Source: Hyphomicrobium sp. LHD-15
Lineage (GTDB): Bacteria; Pseudomonadota; Alphaproteobacteria; Rhizobiales; Hyphomicrobiaceae
Direction: 5' to 3'
Length of the DNA stretch: 64,000 bases
Assembly: GCF_031157355.1 (NCBI RefSeq)
Contig: NZ_JAVIFT010000001.1
Coordinates: 1,116,001 to 1,180,000 of the forward strand
A program made the position numbers and the translations under genes. Below the pieces are notes generated by a model. It worked only from the letters and a program-made list of their open reading frames with translations, was not told where the DNA came from and did no database searches. Shown piece after piece: positions 44,306 to 53,139 of the stretch; the stretch's first letter is position 1; each line of letters opens with the position of its first letter.

Positions 44306-45211
44306 ATGCAGGATCTCAACGACCTCTATTTCTTCGTCCAGGTGGTGGACCATGGCGGCTTCGCTGCCGCTGCCCGCGAGCTCGGCGTGCCGAAGTCGCG
44401 CTTGAGCCGCCGCATCATTCTGCTCGAGGAGCGCCTCAGCGTACGGCTCATCCAACGATCTACCCGCCGCTTCGCGGTGACCGAGATCGGCCAAGAGTAC
44501 TATCGGCACTGCGTGGCGATGCTGGTGGAGGCTAAGGCGGCCGAAGAGGTCATCGAGCGCTCCCGAGCCGAGCCGCAGGGCATCGTACGCCTTAGCTGTC
44601 CGCCGGCGCTGCTCTGCTTTCAGGTGGGCGACATGCTGGCCCGCTTCATGGCCGATCATCCGCGCGTGACGGTCCATCTCGAAAGCACGAGCCGCAAGGT
44701 GGACGTGATCGCCGAGGGCTTCGATCTCGCGATCCGTGTGCGGTTTCCGCCGCTGGAAGAAAGCGACCTCATCATGCGGGTACTGGCGCCAAGCACGCAG
44801 CGCCTTGTCGCGAGCCCGGCCTTGCTGTCGGGATTGTCGAGCCCGATCGTTCCGGCCGATCTTGCAGCGCTGCCGAGCATCGACTTCGCGCCTCCCCATC
44901 GCGACAACCAGTGGTGCCTTGAAGGCCCCGATGGCGCGACCGCGCTCGTTGCCCATCATCCGCGGCTCGTCACCGACGACATGATCCAAATGCGTCTAGC
45001 GGCCTTGCGCGGAGTTGGTGTCGTGCAGCTTCCGGCGATGATGGTGCAGCAGGACCTCGAAACCGGTGCGCTGGTGGACGTGCTTCCGGACTGGGCGCCT
45101 CGAAGCGGCATCGTGCATGCCGTGTTCGCCTCACGCCGAGGGCTGATGCCGGCGGTGCGCGCGTTGATCGATTTTCTGGCTGGCGAGTTCGCCGCGATCG
45201 CCAGGCCCTAA
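44306..45211 (+). CDS. LysR-family transcriptional regulator
   Basis: A 301-residue LysR-type regulator. Helix-turn-helix at residues 1-60 (DLYFFVQVVDHGGFAAAARE, LGVPKSRLSRRIILLEERLS) and effector domain from ~90 (GIVRLSCPPALLCFQVGDML, AEGFDLAIRVRFPP). The helix-turn-helix resembles the CrgA/DsdC-like branch commonly paired with pirins. Its promoter overlaps the palindrome described above. The inducer is unknown, possibly a quinone, aromatic or electrophile given that pairing (inference). Confidence 0.92.
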   Translation: MQDLNDLYFFVQVVDHGGFAAAARELGVPKSRLSRRIILLEERLSVRLIQRSTRRFAVTEIGQEYYRHCVAMLVEAKAAEEVIERSRAEPQGIVRLSCPPALLCFQVGDMLARFMADHPRVTVHLESTSRKVDVIAEGFDLAIRVRFPPLEESDLIMRVLAPSTQRLVASPALLSGLSSPIVPADLAALPSIDFAPPHRDNQWCLEGPDGATALVAHHPRLVTDDMIQMRLAALRGVGVVQLPAMMVQQDLETGALVDVLPDWAPRSGIVHAVFASRRGLMPAVRALIDFLAGEFAAIARP

Positions 45212-45350
45212 ATCAACGGACTCTTGGGGTTTTTCGCCGGATGGATGACCCTCGGGTTATTCTGGCGAAGTGATCCAGGATAAACTATCTTTCCTCTCAG
45301 TTCACTCCAAGCGGGACTGGACGATCGAAAACTACGACAGGGAAGCAAAA

Positions 45351-45890
45351 ATGTCAGAGATATGGTTTCGGGCCGGCGAAGCGACCGTGCTGGCGTCTGA
45401 AGGACAAGTCACGGATGCGATGCCCGAGATTCTGATCGGTTCCGTGCGCGGCCCGGTCGGCCACGCGTTTGCATCCATGATGGGCCAATCGGCCGGCCAT
45501 ACGCGCATGTTCGTCATTCGCGACCTGAACCAGATGGTGCGTCCGCCCGCCATCATGACGAGCAAGGTCACGATCCCGAACGCTGCCTATGTCGATCTGC
45601 TCGGCGGCGTCGTCCAGGCTGCATTCGGCGACGCCATCGTCGATTCAATCTCCGAAGGAATCCTGCCGAAGGATGGCCTAGACGACCTCTGCATGATCAT
45701 CACCGTGTGGCTCGACCCCCGGTGCCCGGAGGATCCGAACCTCGACAAGAAGGATCTCTATCGCACCAACTACGAGGCGCTGAAGATCGCAATCGGGCGC
45801 GCCATGAAGGGCGAGCCGACGACGAAAGAGCTCATCGCCAATCGCAAGACCATCAAGCACTACGCGCTCGACGGTGTCATCGACTACTGA
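45351..45890 (+). CDS. Formaldehyde-activating enzyme paralogue (Fae-like)
   Basis: A 179-residue Fae-family protein. True Fae joins formaldehyde to tetrahydromethanopterin in methylotrophs. Shared blocks: ILIGSVRGPVGHAFASMMGQ, MTSKVTIPNAAYVDLLGG, AVVDSISEGILP-like IVDSISEGILPKDGLDDLC and YRTNYEALKIAIGRAMKGEP. The Fae motif AHIDLIIG aligns with AMPEILIG here, so the conserved His is replaced by Met. It is therefore probably one of the Fae2/Fae3-type paralogues with another or a sensory role. ATG 45351 follows AGGGAAG; a GTG at 45270 in frame is less likely. It has its own terminator. Confidence 0.85.
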   Translation: MSEIWFRAGEATVLASEGQVTDAMPEILIGSVRGPVGHAFASMMGQSAGHTRMFVIRDLNQMVRPPAIMTSKVTIPNAAYVDLLGGVVQAAFGDAIVDSISEGILPKDGLDDLCMIITVWLDPRCPEDPNLDKKDLYRTNYEALKIAIGRAMKGEPTTKELIANRKTIKHYALDGVIDY

Positions 45891-45913
45891 GGCGTTCAGG
45901 CTTCGAGTGAAGC

Positions 45914-45953
45914 GGCGTTCCGGGAGAAGGCTCTGGGGACGCCGTAATTTTTT
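45914..45953 (+). terminator. Terminator after the Fae-like gene
   Basis: Stem GGCGTTCC (45914-45921) with GGGACGCC (45936-45943; one G-U), then GTAATTTTTT. It lies 24 bp after the stop codon. Confidence 0.7.
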
Positions 45954-46215
45954 GGTGACGCCGACGGAAAACGGTACGACGCCGGGGAGCACGATGAGCG
46001 TCGGGGCTGTTGGCAAGCCAACGAAGCGCCCGAAGCCATAAACGCTGAACGTGGCTACATCTGTCGGAAGGTCCTCATGGCGGGACTTATTTTTTGAGCG
46101 CGAATGATCGAGGTCAGGCTCCCAGAAGAGCGGACGGAAGGCGGCCGCCTCACAGGGAGCAGGTTGCGCGACGTTATTCTGGCCGAAACTTACGCTCGGT
46201 TGCGGGCGTGCCGCG
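45954..46215. other. Intergenic region without a supportable gene
   Basis: Between the Fae-like terminator and the small membrane protein there is no frame with a ribosome-binding site and protein-like composition. Short GC-rich inverted segments are present but none is distinctive. Confidence 0.5.
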
Positions 46216-46449
46216 CTAGCTGAGCCCGCGCTTTCTGGAAAGCCGGACGGCGGTCATTACGGCAAGAACGGCGCCGAGGACAACCCCGACGACCGGGCCA
46301 ATCACGAGGCCGTAGGCCATCGCCCCGCCACCATCATGGTCGGCCACACCCAACCATTCCGTCTGGATCAGATAGACGCCGAGTGCCAGAAGCCACCCCG
46401 CGGCGGCTCCGCCGAAGAACGCCAATGCCGACAGGCCAAGGGTGCGCAT
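46216..46449 (-). CDS. Small two-span membrane protein, 77 residues
   Basis: A 77-residue protein with two transmembrane helices (LSALAFFGGAAAGWLLALGV and YGLVIGPVVGVVLGAVLAVM) joined by a short acidic/glycine loop, and a basic C-terminus (RLSRKRGLS). Similar small membrane proteins are annotated only as hypothetical. It is the last host-like gene before the integration site and points away from it. Confidence 0.65.
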   Translation of the reverse strand: MRTLGLSALAFFGGAAAGWLLALGVYLIQTEWLGVADHDGGGAMAYGLVIGPVVGVVLGAVLAVMTAVRLSRKRGLS

Positions 46450-46548
46450 GCTTCACTCATCGTAGGTTTCTATCGGGTTGTGCTGACCGGCCCCACAGCC
46501 GAGAACTTCCGTGCGGCTGAGCCGAAACACTCCAGAGGAAAATTGAGC

Positions 46549-46603
46549 TGGTGCGGACGGTGGGACTCGAACCCACACGACGTTGCCGTCTCAGGATTTT
46601 AAG
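46549..46603 (-). other. 3' half of tRNA-Leu(UAA): attachment-site remnant
   Basis: Read on the minus strand, the sequence from 46603 gives an anticodon loop CTTAAAA (anticodon TAA), the 3' anticodon stem TCCTG, a long variable arm, the T-arm GTGGG-TTCGAGT-CCCAC (46560-46576), acceptor strand CGTCCGC, discriminator A and encoded CCA (46549-46551). The 5' half is missing: bases beyond 46603 do not pair with TCCTG. A tRNA 3' segment that begins at the anticodon loop, beside an integrase, is the classic att product. The intact gene should be at the element's other end, which is not visible here. Confidence 0.85.
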
Positions 46604-46753
46604 GCGATCCAGGCCAGTTCGCAGGATTACGCAGCATTACGTAACTTATTGATTTTACTGAGTCCGATTACTCAGTATTCGTCTTTATTTCGCCCTGGTT
46701 CGCTCCAAAGTGGTTGCTAGTTGGTTGCTAGTTTTCAGCCTCTGGAGTGTCCT

Positions 46754-48094
46754 GTGACGAAGTCGGTACGCCTCTCGAAACGCCTCGTCGATGCTCTCAA
46801 GCCTGGCGAGATTCTCTTCGACACGACCGTAAAAGGCTTTCTCGTTCGACGCCAGCAGAGGTACGCGGTGTACGGCTTGAAAGTGCGTATCGACGGCCGG
46901 CAGCGCTGGCTTTCAATTGGTCAGCACGGCGCGCCTTGGACAGTCGAAACAGCGCGCGAGGAAGCCCAACGCCTGTGGGGTCAAATCCGCGCCAGCGTGA
47001 ACATCGTCGCCGTGCGCGAGTCCAAACGCAATCAACCGATGATCGAAGAACTCTGCGAGCGCTTCCTCGAGGAGCACTCGCGTCAACACAACAAACCCGC
47101 CACGGTGCTTGGCTATGAGCGGAATAATCGCAACCACATAATTCCGCTCCTCGGCGGTCGCACAGTTGCAGAGATCACGCGCACCGACATCGAAGAGTTC
47201 AAACGCAAAATTCGCGACGGCATTACGTCGAAGAGAACCAAGCGCAAGCGTGAGGGCGGTTCGGGCGGCCTCGACGTGAGAGGAGGTCCGGGGGCCGCCA
47301 ATCGGACGCTTGGTCAGCTCTCGAAGATGTTCAATCTCGCAGAGGTCTGGGGTTGGCGACCTGAAAACAGCAACCCGGTCCGCAAGGTCATTCGCTACAA
47401 GGAGAGAAAGCTCGAGCGCTTCCTATCCACCGAAGAACTCTTGCGCGTCGGACAGGTCTTGGTCAACTTCGAAGCCACGGGTGCGATCATGCCCTCGGCA
47501 CTGGCGTGTATCCGCTTGCTCATCTTTACTGGCGCACGGCTAGGAGAAATCCTGACCCTGCAGTGGGCCCACGTTGATTTTGAGCGACGCCTGCTTCTCT
47601 TGCCCGATAGCAAAACCGGCCAGAAGCCGATCGTACTCAATCAGCAGTCTATCGAAGTTCTGAAGTCCATTACCCGGATCGCCAATTGTCCGTGGGTTAT
47701 CACTGGGCATCTAGAGGGAGAGCACCTCAAATCGTTACAGCCTGCTTGGGACAAGGTGCGGCGCGCCGCTGGCATCCCGGATGTTCGTATCCACGACCTC
47801 CGCCATTCGTTTGCGAGCTTCGCCGTCATGAGCGGTGGCACGCTTCCTGTCATCGGCAAGCTGCTCGGCCACAACACCCCGATCACGACGGCGCGGTACG
47901 CTCACCTCTCAAATGATCCGGTTAGCCATCTCGCCGAAATCACCGGAACGGCTCTGGCGAAAGCAATGGCTTCCGGCAAGTTGCCGGGAGAGACGGACGT
48001 GGAACAGCAGAGAGCTGCGGACACTTTCGAGACGCTGAAAGGGAAGCTGGCAGAGCTGTTGGCTGACATGGATAAGCTCTCAAGGCCCTCGTAA
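46754..48094 (+). CDS. Tyrosine recombinase, phage/island integrase
   Basis: A 446-residue integrase. N-terminal arm-binding domain of the DUF4102 kind (SKRLVDALKPGEILFDTTVK, GFLVRRQQRYAVYGLKVRID), a core-binding SAM-like domain, and the catalytic domain with Arg in TGARLGEIL, HxxR in HDLRHSF, His in LLGHNTP and nucleophile Tyr in TARYAHL. All catalytic residues are present, so it may be active. GTG 46754 has GGAG six bases upstream. It starts 150 bp from the tRNA fragment and points into the island. Confidence 0.93.
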   Translation: MTKSVRLSKRLVDALKPGEILFDTTVKGFLVRRQQRYAVYGLKVRIDGRQRWLSIGQHGAPWTVETAREEAQRLWGQIRASVNIVAVRESKRNQPMIEELCERFLEEHSRQHNKPATVLGYERNNRNHIIPLLGGRTVAEITRTDIEEFKRKIRDGITSKRTKRKREGGSGGLDVRGGPGAANRTLGQLSKMFNLAEVWGWRPENSNPVRKVIRYKERKLERFLSTEELLRVGQVLVNFEATGAIMPSALACIRLLIFTGARLGEILTLQWAHVDFERRLLLLPDSKTGQKPIVLNQQSIEVLKSITRIANCPWVITGHLEGEHLKSLQPAWDKVRRAAGIPDVRIHDLRHSFASFAVMSGGTLPVIGKLLGHNTPITTARYAHLSNDPVSHLAEITGTALAKAMASGKLPGETDVEQQRAADTFETLKGKLAELLADMDKLSRPS

Positions 48095-48296
48095 GGGCGC
48101 CAACAATCAGCAAACCAAGGGGATGTTCTCCAAAGTCCGCTAGGCCGAGAAAGCGGACGTAGGAGATCCCGGCTTACCCCAGCATTAGAACTCGAGGGCG
48201 CGGAGCTGCTAAGCATCCGAGAGCGGACATCGGATTACTTTAGCAGGGCGGCGTGACATCACGACGCGAGGCCAGTCTGTGAAATTACTCACATGT

Positions 48297-51200
48297 CTAA
48301 ATTCTGCCGAAAAACACCGCATCGGGTACGTCCTGTCCGAAGAGCTTATTCTTGCGCTTGCTCTGCCAGCTCTTGATCCGCGACTGGATGCCTTCCTCGA
48401 CCGTCGGAAAAAACAGCTGGAATCCAGGGCCTGCTGTCGTGACGTCCCCCGCCCAAAGCGCGTATCGACCGTCGACGATCTTCTCCAGCAGGATCGAGCA
48501 ACACCAGAACTCCTCGTTCGACTTGGCCATGCGCATCCGCTCGTACCAGTCGCGCGCCCAAACGTTCCTCTCGTACGCGAACCGTGCGGCTTTGCACGCA
48601 GCTCCAACAAAGCCCTTATCGTTTGCAAATCGCTGCAAGATCTCGAAAGCATGGCTATTGCTAGCCGAGAACCCCGCAACCATCAGCGCCCTTGCTATTC
48701 CGGACGGCACTCCGGAAGCGATCCCGAGATCCATGTACTCGCCAACCTGACTCGATCGTCCGGACGCAAACGCGGCATGCACCTCGATCGCAAGCTCTGC
48801 ATCGTCGGCCGCACGATCAAGCCTCTCGAAGCATAGCGTCCTCATCTCGTTCAAATCCGCGGTGGCCCATGCCGCGACCGCCTCCGCCGGCACGCGTGCG
48901 ATCCCCTCGACCCTTCTGATGAACGGCTTCACATTCGCAAGGCGGCGCAGCAGGGCGGCCGCGCCCGCCGGGTTGGACTTCGCGGACGCTCTTGCCAAAC
49001 CCAACGCGAAGTAATGCATCGACTGCAACTGCGCCTCTGGTAGCCCGGTCAGTAGGGCCAGCCATCCGCTGGCGAGGGTTGGCTCTGCTGCTACGATCGC
49101 CTCGAATTCCGCCCAGGAGAAATCATCGAGAATGATTCCCGCTTCTGCCCTCGTGACCTCTTTGGCAAACTGGTCGATGGCATCCCAGGCGCGCTTCTGC
49201 CGGGCCGCAAACGTCTCCCTCGTCTCGTTCACGCGATCAAAGAAGTCGTGGATGTCAGTCGACTGGGGCTCGTCAACAATGGAGCGCAGCGGTGGCTCCC
49301 AGATTCCCATCCGAGGGATCGGTTGTTCAACCAGAGGAATGCCGGACATCTTGTCGAGTGCCACCGCCTTGGTGAACGCGGCATCTATCCTCAACGAAGC
49401 CAGGCTACCCGCCGGCTTAGGCAATCTGAGCGCGTCAGCATAAAAACCCGAAGCAATCCGACCTACGACGTCAGAAGGATCTGCAATCCCGATTTCGGCT
49501 GCAGCGATCAGTGCAGCTGAACCGTACCAAAGCTCGAAATAGTCCTCTTTGCGGTCCAGCTTTGCAGCGTCCCAACCGCTTGAGACGATACTCGTCAGCA
49601 GATCCGTATCCCGAGTCCTCGCCGCAACGGCCATGGCAAGACTTCGCACGAGCTTGTCCGGTGATCCTAGCAGCGTTCCGATCAGCTTCCTGGCCCGCGC
49701 CGACAGATCGGAATTGCTGTAGCGGACAAAGCTCATGACGCGCGCCTGGGCGTCGACGTCCCGTCCCTGGACGACGCGCTCTAGCTGGGCTTCGACGCTC
49801 GCCGAGTCCGCAGGCTTGAATCGCTGCACCATACGCAAGAGCAGCGAGCGGCCTGTAAGGCCTGTAATGATTGCAAGCTGCTCCGTTCCGGACTTATGCG
49901 GAAGTGCGGCAAGCAACGCGTACTGGGCGATGATCCATGTATCCTGGTCTTCTTTGTTTCCGTCTGGCGCCCCTGCCCCGCTTGCCGCGATAGCGAGAAG
50001 TCTCGCGACAATTTCCTCCGTCAGTAGCGCGCTGTGCGGCACGAGCGCCAGAACAGCCTGGCGTCTTGCGAGGCCATCCCGGCCGACCGCGTTCCGCGCG
50101 AATTTCCTCGTGACATCTATCGCCGCATCAGGCTCAAACCGCGCCAGCCCGGGCCGCGCTTCGTCAAAAAAATGATCCTGTATTGTGTGCCCCATCCCGA
50201 TGCGCAGCTGGGACACATCGAGCGCAGCATACTTGGCTGCCGTATCACCAATGTTCGAGGGCTTGCTGGAGCCGGGATCGCAAGGGTCGGTCGCGCAATA
50301 GTCCTCGATCCTCCGCCACCCGGAAAAACTAGGCCGATCCTTGATGAGGTCGGCCACCAGATCTGCCGCCCGAACAGCGTCGTCCGGATGCCCGGTCGCG
50401 CGCAATACTTCGACGAGGGCCCATTGCCCTGTACTCGATGTCCCTACTGTCATGAGCGGTGCTGCTGCCTTCAAGAGGGCGTCGCGCGCTTTTTTCCAAT
50501 CCGCGGTATTGAGACGGATGAGATTGGCGAATTGCTTGTCCGGCGCATCAAACCCGGAATTCAATGCATTCGAGAACGCACAATTGACGAGTGCATCGGC
50601 CAGACCCGCCAGCTTCGTCGTGGACAGAAGCTGTAAGCCCAGAAGCTGAAGGCCCGAGAGGTTTCCATCGTCCTTGCGCGCAAGGCGTGTCTCGACAAAG
50701 GCGCGCTCGTGCTCTGACAATCCGGCGATCCGCGTATCCAGCTCGGCCTTCCGCTTTGCCGTCTCTGCCTCAATCTCGGCCTGGGCGTCATGGCGCCGGC
50801 TTGAAATGACGCGTCTTTCAGGGGCGAGTGAATAATAGCTGAGCCATGTCGCCCCTTCCTTCTGGATCGCGGCCCCAATCGTTGGGTTCGCCCGCGCCGC
50901 CAGCAGAGCGGCCGTAAGCCACCGAGCGTGCGGCTGGTGATCCTCCGAGAGCGCAATATGGCGTGCGGCCGACAAGAATGCTTCCGGAGCGGCTTTGACC
51001 AGTCCTGCAAAGGCATGCCAACGCTCGTCGGGCAGATTCTGGAGCGTAAGGAGATGCCGGATCAACGTGGCCGTGACCGAAGTCGGGCATTGATCGCCAC
51101 AACACGCAACCTCGAGAGCCGAGAACACCACATCGGCTGTCTCGCCGAGCGCCATAATTGGCTCGAGTATGACTGAAAGCCTGGCGTCCGGATCGCGCCT

Positions 51201-52886
51201 GTTCCGCACTTCCTTCCGAAGCCCGCTTAACAACGAGAGCCCAAGCGCTAGCGGTAGCCCCTCTTCCTTGATCGCATAGAGCTGCGCCTCGCCAGGCACG
51301 TCCTCAAAGAAGCGGCTCTCAGAGACGGCTCGCAGCCGCCCATCCAACGGCACCTGAAATATCTTGAGATCATCCCGCTGCTGGCCGCTGTACCGGGCAA
51401 TGATCTGATCTGCATGATCACGCAACGAGCTGGCGAACTCACCCGCAGGGACGTCGACCATGCCGTCACGGGCTCCGCGCCGGATATGCTCGAACAACAG
51501 TCTCCCGACAGTCAACTCGTCGAAGCGCTCGATATCTCGCGCGTTCAACAGCTCGACTGCGATCCCCAGGATACGAGGGTTACGAAGAAAGCGCGTGACC
51601 TCGGCACTCAGGCCATCAGCCGAGATGCCTTTTGCAACAAGTATTTTCCGCAGCTCTTTCTCGGACCACTCGGCGACGATGATACGGTGAACCGACGCGG
51701 TCACATTATTGCGCAGGCGCTGCGCGAAGTGGCGCAATGTCGTCGTGACAATCAGATGCCCACCAAGGCGTCCCAGAAATTTTCCTGTCGCATCAATCCA
51801 TCGCGGCCATTCAAAATCGGTCGCCTGATTGAGGCCATCGACGAACACGACAAGCCGCGGGCTGGATGGTTGGGGGTTCGCTCCCCAAGATTTGAAGCGC
51901 CGCCTCCATCTCGCCTTTCCAGCCGGTGTATCGCCCTCGGCCTGGGACGCCAGCTTCGTTATGATTGTCCCTTCAAGATCGTGCAGCGCCATGGGGGCGC
52001 GCAACTCACCGGCTGTGAACACGACGAGAAGCGGGGATGGATTGCTTCGCACCCAGGAACTTGCGACGAGCCACGATTTGCCCGTGCCTTCCTCCCCCAG
52101 AATGACAAAGACCTGATCTCCTGGAGCCCCTGCAAACGAGGGAGAAAGCTCCTTCCCAAGGTCCGACCGATCAACCGACTGCAAGCCTGCAGGATCGAGC
52201 GGAGCCAATGGTTGACCGAAGGCACGACGGGCTTCCTGCCGGTCAGAGAAGATCCCGAACATCCTCTCTTTGTTCGCTGCTTTCGCCAGCCCAAGCCCCA
52301 AGGTCGGTTCGGTCAGCATGTCGCGGATGCTGGTAGCGACCGCACTGAAACTACTATCGGCGGCAATCGCATCGAGGTGGGTGCGCAGCCCCGCAACCTT
52401 CGATTTGTCCGTGCTGTGCGTGCTGATGAACACCTCGGTTGTCGCAGGACAGAGGGCCAGCGCGACCGCAAGCGGAGGCCAAGCATGATCGGGCCAGTCG
52501 AGAATCAGGCACCCGATGCCGTTCTTCGCGAGAGACTTGTGGCATTGCTCTTCAAGCTGCGTGCTGATCGCTGAGGTGGCGCAGAGAGCCCAGGTGTCAA
52601 CCTGCCCCTCATCGTCGAGGTCCAGCTCTAACAGCTTCTTGGCGACCGCCGTGGACTCCACCTTGCCCTGATAGAGCTTTGCCTCGAAGTATGTCGCGCC
52701 CTCGTCAAATGCAGAGTTGCCGTCCCGCCCCCTCTGCGATCCGCTCGATGCGAGCCTGAACGGTTGCCCGCAAATATCGGAAAGAACGACAGCGAGCAGG
52801 CCCTCGAAGCCTTTTGCTCCGGTAGCTTCGAGGGAAAGCAGCGCTTCTTTCAGCGCCGCGAGGTGGACATCAGTGCCAGCGTCCAT
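48297..52886 (-). CDS. STAND NTPase with N-terminal PD-(D/E)XK nuclease, Avs-like defence protein
   Basis: A 1529-residue protein. Residues ~20-75 look like an Mrr/Cap4-type restriction nuclease: a conserved GAKGFEGLLAVVLSDICGQ helix, Asp55 in QRGRDGN, and Glu68-x-Lys70 in YFEAKLY. A P-loop NTPase follows: Walker A GEEGTGKS at 264-271 and Walker B VVFVD with Asp350 followed by GLNQ, as in NACHT/STAND proteins. The remaining ~1000 residues are helical repeats, the usual ligand-sensing part. Avs-type proteins with this order detect phage proteins and then cut DNA; that function is inferred. Convergent with the integrase, divergent from the HNH-STAND gene. Confidence 0.8.
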   Translation of the reverse strand: MDAGTDVHLAALKEALLSLEATGAKGFEGLLAVVLSDICGQPFRLASSGSQRGRDGNSAFDEGATYFEAKLYQGKVESTAVAKKLLELDLDDEGQVDTWALCATSAISTQLEEQCHKSLAKNGIGCLILDWPDHAWPPLAVALALCPATTEVFISTHSTDKSKVAGLRTHLDAIAADSSFSAVATSIRDMLTEPTLGLGLAKAANKERMFGIFSDRQEARRAFGQPLAPLDPAGLQSVDRSDLGKELSPSFAGAPGDQVFVILGEEGTGKSWLVASSWVRSNPSPLLVVFTAGELRAPMALHDLEGTIITKLASQAEGDTPAGKARWRRRFKSWGANPQPSSPRLVVFVDGLNQATDFEWPRWIDATGKFLGRLGGHLIVTTTLRHFAQRLRNNVTASVHRIIVAEWSEKELRKILVAKGISADGLSAEVTRFLRNPRILGIAVELLNARDIERFDELTVGRLLFEHIRRGARDGMVDVPAGEFASSLRDHADQIIARYSGQQRDDLKIFQVPLDGRLRAVSESRFFEDVPGEAQLYAIKEEGLPLALGLSLLSGLRKEVRNRRDPDARLSVILEPIMALGETADVVFSALEVACCGDQCPTSVTATLIRHLLTLQNLPDERWHAFAGLVKAAPEAFLSAARHIALSEDHQPHARWLTAALLAARANPTIGAAIQKEGATWLSYYSLAPERRVISSRRHDAQAEIEAETAKRKAELDTRIAGLSEHERAFVETRLARKDDGNLSGLQLLGLQLLSTTKLAGLADALVNCAFSNALNSGFDAPDKQFANLIRLNTADWKKARDALLKAAAPLMTVGTSSTGQWALVEVLRATGHPDDAVRAADLVADLIKDRPSFSGWRRIEDYCATDPCDPGSSKPSNIGDTAAKYAALDVSQLRIGMGHTIQDHFFDEARPGLARFEPDAAIDVTRKFARNAVGRDGLARRQAVLALVPHSALLTEEIVARLLAIAASGAGAPDGNKEDQDTWIIAQYALLAALPHKSGTEQLAIITGLTGRSLLLRMVQRFKPADSASVEAQLERVVQGRDVDAQARVMSFVRYSNSDLSARARKLIGTLLGSPDKLVRSLAMAVAARTRDTDLLTSIVSSGWDAAKLDRKEDYFELWYGSAALIAAAEIGIADPSDVVGRIASGFYADALRLPKPAGSLASLRIDAAFTKAVALDKMSGIPLVEQPIPRMGIWEPPLRSIVDEPQSTDIHDFFDRVNETRETFAARQKRAWDAIDQFAKEVTRAEAGIILDDFSWAEFEAIVAAEPTLASGWLALLTGLPEAQLQSMHYFALGLARASAKSNPAGAAALLRRLANVKPFIRRVEGIARVPAEAVAAWATADLNEMRTLCFERLDRAADDAELAIEVHAAFASGRSSQVGEYMDLGIASGVPSGIARALMVAGFSASNSHAFEILQRFANDKGFVGAACKAARFAYERNVWARDWYERMRMAKSNEEFWCCSILLEKIVDGRYALWAGDVTTAGPGFQLFFPTVEEGIQSRIKSWQSKRKNKLFGQDVPDAVFFGRI

Positions 52887-53139
52887 TACTGCCTGTTAGC
52901 TGAATAGGAAGCGTAAGGATTTCAGTTTGCTATTCCTCTGTCCCGGAGCGCGTTTCCGATGGCTCGCTCTTGGTGAAACACATCATTGGCCAGAGCTTTC
53001 AATGCACGAATCGTGGGCAAAACCGATGTGGGTATACAGCCAATGACGACAACTAATGTCATGATGGGTTCTACCCCGGCATTGGTGAAAGCTCTATGGC
53101 TATTGCCAGAAGTGTTGGAGCCGATGGATGTGATTCCTG
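52887..53139. promoter_or_regulatory. Divergent promoter region between the two STAND genes
   Basis: A 253-bp A/T-richer gap holding both starts. I see no strong repeated operator. It contains short open frames, none convincing. Confidence 0.4.
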
